From: Fomes fomentarius
Taxonomy: Eukaryota; Basidiomycota; Agaricomycetes; Polyporales; Polyporaceae
Reading direction: 5' to 3'
NCBI GenBank assembly: GCA_022606135.1
Contig: JABYQN010000012.1
Span: 124,001 to 188,000 of the forward strand
Length of the DNA: 64,000 nucleotides
The notes under the pieces were generated by a model. The model saw nothing but the letters and a program-made list of their open reading frames with translations, made no database searches and was not told where the DNA came from. Positions 23,261 through 33,910 of the stretch are shown in pieces. The position numbers were made by a program, and so were the translations under genes. The first letter of the stretch is position 1. The number at the start of each line of letters is the position of its first letter.

Positions 23261-24855
23261 TGTTGAACTTCCGGACTACCGGCTGTGCTCGGACCGGAGT
23301 TGTGTACACTTGTTTATGGTCATATGATTAGATAGGCTGTGTTCCTACTTACCATTTATGGTTTTCTTTGTTCTCCTACTGTACTTTCCCATGACCATAT
23401 GGTTACTGTGCATTCCTGTGCATACCAGTGCGTTCTACACTGCACCGGACTCTTCTAGACCTTATGTCTGACTCATGCTATGACTGTATCTGACTCATAC
23501 GCCGATACGGACTCTGACTCATCGTCTTATGGCTACATGTGACTGCTTCATTTGCTGACTCATGGACTCATCCCTCATGTATAAAAGCAGTCCCTTCTTC
23601 GCCTCTGCTCTTCAGTCGTTTGCTCACTGACTGAAGAGTAAGTCTCTTACCTACATATGCTCTACTACTTCTTACTGACTTAGTACTTGTAGTCCCTCTC
23701 TGTTGTGACTTACAGGTACTTTACTATGCAATATAGTCGTTCACTCACTGACTGAAGATCCCTCTCTGTTGTGACTTACAGTCGCTCCTCGCCTTACAGG
23801 TTCAGAGTTCATCAGGTTATGAGCCCTGCGCTCTAATCAGTTGCTCCTCTGTCGACACTCTGCGCGCAAACTCTGTTCGTCGACTCTCTGCCCGTGCACT
23901 CTTCTCCACTTTCCCTAACTCTTGACTGTGCCCTCCAACACTGCTGCCAGGGGGACTTTACTGCGCTCGTGATGCAGCCCTGAGCGCTTTTAGTAGTCGC
24001 TATCTAGTATCTCTGTACAACCTTTGGTGCTTTCGCGGCACACGGGTTTTCAAGTATCCTCAGCCAGGCCACGCACTTGCACCCGCCAGCTGTTGTAGCC
24101 GGGGTGGTTATCACCTTTGGACCGGAGGACAACCGTTCGGACCCTCCTTACTATACTCTTTTTGATACCTAGACTCGTATAGCTTTTCTTGGGCACAGTT
24201 GGCAACTTCTATCTGGATTGTTGGGAATATCGGCTTCCTGACCTTCTGGCTCACCTCAATAGGTGTTCCTCTCTACCAGATCTCGCATGTGGCAAGTCAA
24301 TCATCGCGTTTTTCTCTGAACCATCGTACTGGAGCCGCCTACTACTGCCAATAGTCCTGAGCTCAGCTCCGACTCTGAAGCTGAAGTCAACGCTGAACTT
24401 GCAGAACATCATTCTACTGCATCAGCGTTTGATTGCTCGGAACAGCCCCATCTCTTCAATCTAGACGATCAGGTCGATCGTTATCATTACGTCTACGACG
24501 ACGGAGAGCAGGAGTGGGACCAGTGTGACGTACAGCTCTGTCCCAATCGCTACAATCAACTCCCTCTCCTGTACGAACCGACCTTCCACTGGGCATATCC
24601 AGCAACTTGGCAGCAGGACACCGACCCACAACACGGAGTTCCTCTTCCCTATTTTCAGGAAGAAACTCTCGCACAGCCCTCCTTGTCTCATGCTAATTTC
24701 TATCTCCGATCGCTCTTTGGAAACTCCCCTCCTGTCAATTCAAGTCCTCTTCCTCCAGTCTACCTTCCTCCTCCTATCGTCACTGCGCCCCCTGTCGCAC
24801 CTATCACATTCACTCTAGACTTCAAGGAGGAATATCTCGATTCTCCCCAATACCT
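23261..24855 (+). mobile_element. Copia-type element X, 5' part only
   Basis: An LTR-like unit (23261-23814, TGTTGAAC to TTCATCA) is followed by GGTTATGAGCCCTGC, a primer site. A leader of about 450 bp follows, closely similar to the leader of Copia Y read on the other strand (30300-30769), and then an N-terminal Gag-like frame from about 24190. The Gag-like frame has a CPNR motif (about 24540) also present in the Gag of Copia Y. The element stops abruptly where the LTR of Copia Y begins, and no 3' part of it is found. The LTR start is uncertain; it may lie about 40 bp further left. Confidence 0.72.
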
Positions 24856-25449
24856 TGATGAAGTCTGAACCTGTGAAGGCAAGAGTCGCAATGACTAGTA
24901 GACACGCAGACAGACGAGTCCTCAGTCAGTGAGCAAAGACTATAATCATAAAGGGATAAGTACCTAGTAGACACGCAGACAGACGAGCTATAGGTACTAA
25001 GTAAGTAAGAGCATAAAGCATATAGTAGGATGAAGTACTTACTCCTCAGTCAGTGAGCAAAGACTGAGGAGACAAAGCCCTGAAAGTCCCTCCTTATATA
25101 CTGTACAGGAGCTGCATGAGTAAGCAACAGAAAGGAGAGCATGTGATATGTCTGAGTCAGAGTGAACCAACGCTGAGTAAGAAAGGTGGAGCGATGACTC
25201 AGACAGAACAAAGAGAAAGGTGTAGAAAGTACTAGAGATGGTCACATGGACGCATCCAAGACTATCTAGAACTATCCGGAGCAGTGTAGAACGCACCGGA
25301 ATGGACTGGACGGAGTGAGAATTGATAACCATATAAGTACAGTATTGAGTATACCATATCGGGTAGGAAGGAAACATAGCCAAAGAAAATGCTGTGCCCA
25401 TAAGCACCTAATGCGCGTCTATAGTCCATAGTCCATAGTAATTCCAACA
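24856..25449 (-). repeat. 3' LTR of Copia Y
   Basis: On the minus strand it starts TGTTGGAATTAC and ends CTTCATCA. It contains two direct copies of TAGTAGACACGCAGACAGACG (plus strand, near 24896 and 24966). Confidence 0.9.
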
Positions 25450-25460
25450 CTCCCACTCGT

Positions 25461-28400
25461 TCAAACTGCGGAGGAAACAAAACCAGATTGCTTAACAAAG
25501 TACTCGAGTATAGATCGAGGAATATTCTTTGTCAGCGCATCTGCAATGTTCTCCTCACTAGGGACGTAGTAGATCTCAATACTCCCACTGGCGAGGTATT
25601 CGCGCACAAAGTGGTAGTGGACCTCTACATGTTTTGTACGTCGGTCAACGGCCGGGTTCTCAGAGAGGAAGATAGCGCCATGGTTGTCAATACACATGGG
25701 CGTAGACGCACTCATGTCGTCCCCTAACTCGTCGCCAAACGTCCTTAGCCACATCATCTGACAGCTGCAATCTGACGACGCCTTGTACTCTGCTTCAGTG
25801 GAAGAAAGCGAAATAGTAGGCTGTCGTCTAGATGCCCAAGAGATTGCACCATTAGCCATCTTGAAGATGAAGCCGGTTTGCGAGTGCCTATCGTCGCGAT
25901 CCTCTGCCCAGTCCGAATCGGAAAACGCGATCAGACCAGCATTGGATGCACCGTCATAGCGCAGACGAAAGTCTGAAGTTCCTCGGAGATAACGGAGTAC
26001 GTAGAGAAGATAGTTGAGATGTTGCTCCGAAGGATTAGCGCTGTATTTGCCAAGACGGCTGATGGCAAACGCGATGTCTGGACGTGTCCCAAGACAGGCA
26101 TATAGAAGACTACCCATCAAACTTTGGAATCGCGTGCGAAGAGATGCCGATGCTTCTGCCTTTGCAGCGTCAAGAACTGCTCCAGCAGGGAGAGGAGTAT
26201 GCGCAGGCTTACAGTCAGACATCTTGTAACTAGACAGAATAGCCTCAATATACTCTTCCTGGTCGATGTCAAGTGTCCTAGAGAGACGATCTCGACGTAT
26301 ATGCAGACCAAGGAATCGTTCAACTGGGCCTAAGTCCGTCATCTTATACTGCTTGCCAAGCGCCTTCTTGACCTTATCAATCAGTGTCCAACTGTTACCC
26401 ATGAGAAGTAGGTCGTCGACATAAAGAACAATGATTGTGACACGATCAGGGTCTGTATCCCCCCCTTGTCGGCGATATACGTAGACTCCAGCATCTGAAT
26501 AAGTCCGTGTAAATCCCTGTTGGACGAGCGAGTCGTGGATCTTAATGTTCCACTGGCGCGAGGCTTGCTTCAGGCCATAGATAGCCTTCTTAAGCAGACA
26601 GATGTGATCCTCTTTGCCTTTCACAACCCAGCCCTCCGGTTGTTCCATATAGACTTCCTCATCCAAGTCACCATCAAGGAACGCAGTCTTAACGTCCATT
26701 GCATCAATGTCCCAGTCTTCAAGCGCTGTATGCGCGAAGAGATAACGAATGGACTCAAAACGAGCGACAGGAGAGAAGGTTTCATGATAGTCCTTCCCAT
26801 AGACTTGCGTAAAACCGCGAGCCACAAGACGTGCCTTATAACGTCCATCTGACTTGCGATCATAGACCCAGCGACATGAGACAATGGACCGGTCCTTTGG
26901 GCGAGGAACCAGTACCCAAGTCTTGTTCGCCATAAGAGACTCATATTCTGCTCGCTCAGCGGCTTTCCAGTGTTCACGTTCAGGTGAAGCCATAGCGTCC
27001 TTATGATGCTCAGGAATGCCAGACTTGTACCGTGAATAGTTGATGAACTCTAGAATAATTCTTGCTTCCGCCTCATGTTGTTCTCCATCTGCATCAGTAC
27101 GCGCATCTACTTGAGCGGGAGGTTCACCCTCGTACGTGTTGTCCTTAGTGTAACGGCTGGGAGGAACACCCTTATTAGATCGCTCAGAGCGATGAGGAGG
27201 AGGGTCATTTCCTTCAGCAGGAGGATGATGAGCACGACGATGGTTAGGACGTGGTACTTCAGCAGGAGCAGCAGGCGGTTCAGCAGGTGGTGGCTGTTGC
27301 TGAGGTTGTTCTGGAGCAGGAGCAGGGTCTACAGGAGGAGCTGGAGGAGGAGGAGGAGCATTGTCCTCAATAGGAATAGGGATTGGTAACTCATCATCGG
27401 ACGAATCCTTTGATGGATACTCAGGGAATGGACTATCGTCGGGGGTAGCGCGACGAGTGCTGGTGTCTTCACGTGCAGGGAAAACGGTCTCATTGAAGAT
27501 AACATCGCGAGATACTTCGATTTGACGGGCGAATGGATTCCATAGACGATACCCCTTTGAACCCATTTCATAACCCACAAACGTCTTCTCAACTGCCTTC
27601 ACGTCGAGCTTCCCATGACGTTTGTCTTTCTGCACGTGTACATAGGCTTTGCACCCAAACACACGGAAGTATGATACATCTGGCTTCTTACCAGACCAGA
27701 CGGTGATGGGGCATTGCCATTTGAGATGTTTCATCGGTTGACGGTTGTAGATATGAACAGCGGCGTCGACAGCAAGTTTCCAGAATCCATGAGAGAGACC
27801 AGCAAAGTGAAGCATGCATAGAGCCTTCTCTTCAATGGTTCGGATGAAACGTTCTGCACGACCGTTCTGCTGTGGTGAACCTGGCATTGTCTTATCGTGC
27901 TCAATCCCATAGCTTAGTAGGAGAGCCTCGAAAGATTCAGACATGTACTCCCCCCCTCGATCAGAGCGTACCTTCTTGATCTTTCGTCCTGTCTGAGTCT
28001 CAGACCAAGCCTTGTACTGTTTGAAAGCCTCCTCCTGTTCGGACTTGCGCTTCAAACAAACAATAGACTCGACCTAAGCCAGAACAGTCGTCGACGAAGA
28101 CACAGAAGTAGCTATATCCGCCAATCGAGGTACTGATCGGTCCTGCAACGTCCATATGGACAAAGACACCAGGTTCCATAGCACGTTTCTCTGAGGGAGG
28201 AAACGGAGCACGAGACATCTTGCCTTTTGCACATCCGTCGCAAGGTTTGTCTGATGGAGACCCTACACCATCCACACCTTCAACCGCATCAGGAAGACGA
28301 CGAACAGCTTCCTTGCCAGGATGACCCCAGCGACGATGGGCGAGATCATGATCTAAAGTGGCTTTGGGTGTAGCATCAAGAACGCCAGAGTTCTTTCTAT

Positions 28401-30242
28401 CCAGGAAGAGTCCAAAGATATAGAGATTCATCCGTGGAATATACTCAGCAGACAGAACTTTCTGACCCGCAATCTTAACTGTCAAACCGGGTTCGACAGG
28501 GCCCTCAGGCTCCTTGTCAAAGATGCTCATAAAATACTGCCCTTGGTAAATGAACGAACGTGAACGCTCTATCACACCTGTTGAGAACAGACGAGCATCT
28601 CCTACTGCTGGGACGTAGCAGACATTATGGAGAGTGATGTTAACTCGTCGTCCATCAACCATGGTGTATCCCTTGATGATTCCTTCACCGAGTCCTTCAA
28701 CGCAACCAGAGTCACCAGACTGAGCCGTTCCGAAGAATTTTGGCTCGTCATACTTCTGATACTCAGTGAAGTCCTCGAAGCAACCTGTAACATGCTGAGA
28801 TGCGCCTGAATCCATGAGCCATACAGTGAGGTTTGCTCGGTCCACGTCCGAAGACGCCTTGTAGAAGGAAGCAGCAATCTCGTTCACAGTGCTAGATACA
28901 GGTACAAGAGAAGAGATAGTATGCGCATGATTATGTCCGTTCTGATTCCCATTACCACCCTGATTCGTCGAGCCAGAGTCCTTGCCTTTGCCCTTGTCCT
29001 TCTTCTTGTTCCGCGGATTCTTCTCCGGGAACTTCTTGTAGCAGTTGGACAAGTCGTGGTTGTCCTTACCGCAGTGGGAACAAGGAGGTTTGGGCTTGGT
29101 CTTCGGCTTTGAGATCTTGTTCGCCTGGCCGATTGAAGTGTTCCAAAGTGAATCCTCAAGCTTCAGCTTAGGCTTGACCTTGTCGAGTGTCAAGTCAGCT
29201 TCCGCTGTAGTGTGGAGGATGGTGGAAATCGATGGGCGATAAGACTCAGGCATTTTAGAGAATAGCCAGTACACCTTGATGTGCTCTGCTCGGTGAGGGT
29301 ATTCTTGTTGTCCGACGTCAACTCATTGATACGGCCAATAAACGTCTGGACTTGGTCGACGATCGACTTGTTCTCGACAAACTTTGGGTAATTGAGCAGC
29401 TCCTCAAAGCGAGAGAAACTGTACCCATTGTCCGTCTTCTCGTACGTCGTCTTGAGAGCGGTCCAGATGCCATGTGCCGTACTCTTTCCCTCATAGCACT
29501 TTGCAACCTCAGTACTAGTCTTGTACATGAGGATGCCACAAGTGCGAGCATTTCTCTTCCTCCAGTCCTTCTTCTCCTCATCGGTAGCATCAGTACCGGG
29601 AGCAGTCTCCGTCCCTTCTGTAAGCTCCCAAGCATCGATCATCATCAGATATCCCTTCATCTGACGGGCCCATTCCTTGTAACCTTCCTGCCCAGTGAGC
29701 TGAGGAAGATTCTTCTCAACACCGCCTTCCGACATGGTGAACAAATAGATGAAGTCGGTTGAGTCGTGCTGAGGTGGGTTGACGATAAGATCGAGGGCAG
29801 GTAGAGAGGGTGTTGATGGAGAAGGAGATCGAGATGGTGGGAGAGGAGTTTCTAGTGTGAGAGGAGAGACAGGTGCGATAGGAGAGATTGAAGAAGAAGA
29901 GATAGATTGAGGAGATAGAGAAGATTGAGGAGCGTCGACAGTAGGTGATGGTGGGGCAAGTATATGTTCAACTTCGCCTTGAGATGACGAAGAAGATGAT
30001 GCTGAGGAAGACGAGTCTGATGTGTCCGGTAGACAAGTTTGTCCAGGAGCAGGAGCGATATAATCTGTTGGAACGTCGCAGTTGTCTGGTTGTACTACTT
30101 CAGACTCCCGGTTAGGACACGGTTGTCTATTGCAGTTATACCAGTCACGCTCTTCTTCGTCCCAGAAGCAGTCCTTCTGTTCGCTGGTGTCGTACCGGTG
30201 AAAGGAGTGACTACAGTCGAATTCGTCGCTCGACGAAGCCAC
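25461..30242 (-). pseudogene. Copia Y Gag-Pol polyprotein with two frameshifts
   Basis: Three open pieces overlap on the minus strand: 30242-29190, 29274-28000 and 28055-25461. The first holds an acidic/Ser-rich N-terminal part and the Gag core. The second holds the end of Gag, the zinc knuckle (CSHCGKDNHDLSNC, CX2CX4HX4C), the protease region with a DSGA motif, and the pre-integrase HRRWGHPG with CDGCAKGK. The third holds the rest of integrase (SDRGGEY, PQQNGRAER), the reverse transcriptase with catalytic YVDDLLL (about 26420), and RNase H (ending near TKHVEVHYHFVREYL). The first shift lies near 29280-29298. The second lies at 28053-28062, where GTTT is doubled on the coding strand. Otherwise all domains are intact. 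Confidence 0.92.
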
Positions 30243-30769
30243 TGTGTCGATGCGAAAGGTTCAGGAAGCGCGATGATTTGGGAGATAAGCCTCGTGCAAA
30301 GGCAACGGTAGATGTGGACACCTGTTGAGGTGAACCTTGAACACCAGCAAGCCAGATATGCCGATGCTAAGGGTAGAAGTTGCCAACTGTGCCCAAGAAA
30401 ACTATTCTAAGCTAGGTATCAAAAGAGTATCGTAAGGAGGGTCCAAACGGTTGTCCTCCGGTCCTAAGGTGTTAAGCACCCCGGATACAACAGCTGGCGG
30501 GCGCAAGTGCGTGGCCTGGCTGAGGGATACCTGAAAACCTGCGTGCCTCGAAAGCACCAAAGGTTGTACAAAGATACTAGTAGATAGCTGACTACAAAAG
30601 CGCTCAGGGCTGCGTCACGAGCGCAGGAATGTCCCCCTGGCAGCAGTGTCGGCGGGCACAGTCAAGAGTTAGGGAAAGATGGAGGAAGAGCATGAGGGTA
30701 GAAGTTGTTGAGAGGATGGGGCGCGCGCAAAGTGACGACTAACAACGGCAGAGCTCAGGGCTCATAACC
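30243..30769 (-). promoter_or_regulatory. Copia Y leader and primer-binding site
   Basis: The bases next to the 5' LTR read GGTTATGAGCCC on the minus strand. This is the complement of the anticodon-loop part of initiator tRNA-Met (GGGCTCATAACC), the half-tRNA primer known for Copia elements. The rest of the leader closely matches that of Copia X. Confidence 0.7.
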
Positions 30770-31363
30770 TGATGAAGTCTGAACCTGTGAAGGCAAGAGT
30801 CGCAACAACTAGTAGACACGCAGACAGACGAGTCCTCAGTCAGTGAGCAAAGACTATAATCATAAAGGGATAAGTACCTAGTAGACACGCAGACAGACGA
30901 GCTATAGGTACTAAGTAAGTAAGAGCATAAAGCATATAGTAGGATGAAGTACTTACTCCTCAGTCAGTGAGCAAAGACTGAGGAGACAAAGCCCTGAAAG
31001 TCCCTCCTTATATACTGTACAGGAGCTGCATGAGTAAGCAACAGAAAGGAGAGCATGTGATATGTCTGAGTCAGAGTGAACCAACGCTGAGTAAGAAAGG
31101 TGGAGCGATGACTCAGACAGAACAAAGAGAAAGGTGTAGAAAGTACTAGAGATGGTCACATGGACGCATCCAAGACTATCTAGAACTATCCGGAGCAGTG
31201 TAGAACGCACCGGAATGGACTGGACGGAGTGAGAATTGATAACCATATAAGTACAGTATTGAGTATACCATATCGGGTAGGAAGGAAACATAGCCAAAGA
31301 AAATGCTGTGCCCATAAGCGCCTAATGCGCGTCTATAGCCCATAGTCCATAGTAATTCCAACA
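30770..31363 (-). repeat. 5' LTR of Copia Y
   Basis: The same 594 bp as the 3' LTR with about four differences. It should carry the element's promoter on the minus strand. Confidence 0.9.
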
Positions 31364-31814
31364 CAGGCCTAGGCTACGGTCTTAACTGGCACAACGCTCT
31401 CCTCGTCCTTGTTCTCACCCTCGTCTTTGGTCTTCCCATGGTCCCATCCCTCTGGGTTGACAACTTCGGTCCTGAGGGAGTTGCTCTCCCCTGGACACCA
31501 ACATAGCCATAAGTTTGGTATGTATGGACCCCTCTCATCCCATCTATGGCTCTTGCAGCACCCTGTCTCATATCCCGTCCTCTCCCGTCTCATGTCTAGT
31601 CCCCCACATCATCTTGTCCGCCCCTGCTTCTTGCTTGCCCCCATTCTGGTATCATGTCCATGCACTACATCATTTACCACTTATTGTTATCCAGTCATTT
31701 CATGTTTATTGATACTCACGCATCCTCTACTTAGTCACCCTTGCTTGCATACTTTCTTGTAGCTCCGTCTCTCGTCCCCCACTCCTCGAGCCGCAGCTTA
31801 AAGGAGGAGGTAGT
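31364..31814 (+). other. Internal right part of the outer LTR element
   Basis: It begins with GCCTAGGCTACGGTCTTAACTG, a near copy of the sequence just left of Copia X. It ends with the purine tract before the right LTR. No gene seen. Confidence 0.6.
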
Positions 31815-32028
31815 GTAATGGCACTGTGACTGTGACCTTCCCGTTTTGGACTCACCTAGTTACGCTCTACGCTACGTCTCGTTTCTCTAGACGAACCAAC
31901 GCCAGTACATGGCGTTGGCACCCGAGCCCTGTCCCACCTCGTCCTCCGTACCCCTGTACTACATCTCAGACCTTCGAATCCAGCCTTCGCACTCAGACCT
32001 CGCCGGGCTCGGGCTACAGCCCGTTACA
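31815..32028 (+). repeat. Right LTR of the outer LTR element
   Basis: 214 bp, TGTAATGG to CCGTTACA, followed by TCATC. It keeps more CG dinucleotides than the left LTR. Confidence 0.85.
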
Positions 32029-32158
32029 TCATCTCCAGTTTATATTCCAAATTTCAGCCACAGGTAGTGACTGATATATGTACATCGCCACGTAATTACT
32101 GAGCCAACAGCGAGAACACTGACAGAAGCAGTGTTGAGCCGAAGGTGAACAACCTCCA

Positions 32159-32185
32159 GTGGCAAAGCCACGGGTATGTCACTAG
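32159..32185 (+). other. Helitron H3 3' terminus: hairpin and CTAG
   Basis: GTGGCAAAGCCAC, then GGGTATGTCA and CTAG, followed by T. Confidence 0.83.
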
Positions 32186-32214
32186 TCCATAACTATAGCA
32201 CACCTGGTGAGACT

Positions 32215-33910
32215 AGGAGTCGGAAATCAATAGCGCCCACGAGCTTGTGAGCGCCACGTGGCAGATGTCGGACCGACCGCCGATCTACCTCTCTCTCAAC
32301 GTCACCTCCGAGTCCAATGCCGCCTGTTCTTCTCCCTCCCACTGTTTGCGTGGTCTCTTGCCTCTGGCTATTGCTTTCTGACTATTGTAGGCAGCGCTTG
32401 GTTCTGACCGTGAGAGTGTCCTCGCGCACTCGAATCTCTGCCCCTGCGACCTGGGTCGCTCCTCGCGAACAACGCTATTCGTGCCTCAAACCGGACTTGC
32501 TGGGGTTACGCGAGCGAAGGGGCTCTGGGTATAGGAATGTGTTGTAGTTGGCTGGGACACGAGGATGCTGTGAGCTTTCTCTATCTCCGTGAAGGCCACT
32601 GACCTCGTACCTCAGCTGTCGTAGCCAAGGATATGTGCACGTCCTTGGTCCTCGTCTCTCTCTCCGCTGCCTACGTCCTTGAGCTACCTCCTCAGACTCA
32701 TCGCCCAGAATGGGGCAGAAGAACCAGGATTGCTGTACGCATACTCTACGTGTCCAGACGTGCGTCTTCATCCTCCATCTATATCCCTTGACAGCTCATG
32801 GCCTGTAGCCCTTTTGACTATACTCGTGGCGGAAAAGCCCGCAATAACAACCGAGCATCCTCCACATCTACGTGGATGACTCGAACAGCCTGAGCTAGCC
32901 GTCTCACCGAAAGCACACGAACGTCGTTCTCAGCACGCGCGGTGTATACCATGCCGTCTCGTTTCACCAAGTTGCAGTTCTAGACACTCTGGACATCATC
33001 GAGGCTCTAGGCATGCTCCTCAAGGACGAGTTGAGTTGCGTAGCCCGGCGACTGGCGGTCTCACTCCGTCTGTCTCTCAGCACATCTGGTTATCAACTTA
33101 CACATGTCACCTCTCGGTCCAAACCACGGAGCTGCCAGATCTTGCGCTCTACCTAATGCTGGTTGGAATATGCCGAGCTCCGTTCGCGATCGTATTCTAT
33201 GCAATGTGTTCATCCTCTCGGTGCTTCTTTGCTCTACTCTCCATATCGTGCTTTCTCTTCCAACGTCCTTGTGTTCTTGGATACGGTGCAAAGCGATGGG
33301 CATTCGCTGCACGCTCAACGTGTCCAGCCCCCGAGTACGCATCGCACACCCCAGCCTTCGCTCACGGAAGCCCGTTCATCCGTATGTTGTTCTTTCCGTC
33401 ATTTTCATCATTCATGGCTCATCTTCGTCTAGGCGGAATTGGTGCTTGCTCATCCAGTCACGCAGTTCATCCCTCATCTAGCCCTCAGGCTCCTTGGGTG
33501 AGAGTGTCCGCATCCATCACAGACGTCCAGTCTGGTATTGACCATTGTCCTCAACCGCGGGAGTGGAAGCCCTGAGATTGTACGCGCACCAGACAATCAA
33601 GGCCATTCAGCTGTTGTCGTGCAAGTCCATTCAGTGTGTGGCCCCGAGTCCTAACACGCGTTGACCTCACACGATGTAGTCGTTATAGTGACATAATCTC
33701 GAGCGCGCTACCGATGATGTTGCACCAATCGCTCGGTCGCGCTGGCTCTCGCTCTCCATGATTCGAGGCAGTTTCGCTCGTCGAGACGGATCGAGAGCGT
33801 GTACGGCGTATATCGGACTGTGGATCATTTGTAGCCTACAACATGCACCATGATGCCGCCCCACCCGGTGTCCGGTGCTTGTCCAACAAGATTTGGACTG
33901 CGCGTCATGA
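32215..33910 (+). repeat. Interspersed repeat R1, copy 2
   Basis: It matches copy 1 in order and direction: AATAGCGCCCACGAG near 32231, GTTGGCTGGGACACG near 32546, GAGAGCGTGTACGGCGTATAT near 33789, and TTTGGACTGCGCGTCATGA near 33892. It starts about 40 bases after the end of Helitron H3. No frame is conserved between copies for more than a short distance. No function assigned. Confidence 0.55.

Larger units (their letters stand above)
24856..31363 (-). mobile_element. Ty1/Copia LTR retrotransposon Y, nearly complete
   Basis: Two 594-bp LTRs (24856-25449 and 30770-31363) differ at about four positions by eye, so the insertion is young. On the minus strand the order is 5' LTR (31363-30770), primer site GGTTATGAGCCCTGAGC, leader, Gag, protease region, integrase, reverse transcriptase, RNase H and 3' LTR. 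That domain order defines Copia. The polyprotein frame is broken twice. The flanks (TACCT left, CAGGC right) do not form a target duplication, so the ends have been rearranged. Confidence 0.9.
21556..32028. mobile_element. LTR retroelement without recognisable coding capacity, carrying nested Copia elements
   Basis: Direct repeats 21556-21770 (215 bp) and 31815-32028 (214 bp) start TGTAATGG and end CCGTTACA. They are flanked by the 5-bp target duplication TCATC (21551-21555 and 32029-32033). A purine tract AAAGGAGGAGG lies just before the right repeat. The internal sequence outside the Copia insertions (21771 to about 23220 and about 31366-31814) shows only short frames, so the element looks like a large non-autonomous derivative. 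The 5-bp duplication and long internal part suit a Ty3/Gypsy-type parent, but no protein supports that. Confidence 0.82.
21101..32185 (+). mobile_element. Non-autonomous Helitron H3, split by an LTR element
   Basis: The 5' end TCATAAAAGAAGGGGACGG follows an A three bases after the end of H2. The 3' end is at 32182-32185 (CTAG, then T), with the same hairpin and the shared lead-in GTTGAGCCGAAGGTG also found at the end of H1. Taking out the LTR element (21556-32028 with its 5-bp duplication) leaves an element of about 600 bp, similar in size to H1. Its 5' part has the subterminal GAGCCTGCGAGGC motifs. Confidence 0.78.

Noticed and set aside
30750..30775. Sequence like the anticodon arm of initiator tRNA-Met (GGGCTCATAACC)
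   Set aside because: No acceptor stem, D or T arm surrounds it, and it sits exactly beside the Copia LTR, so it is a primer site and not a tRNA gene.
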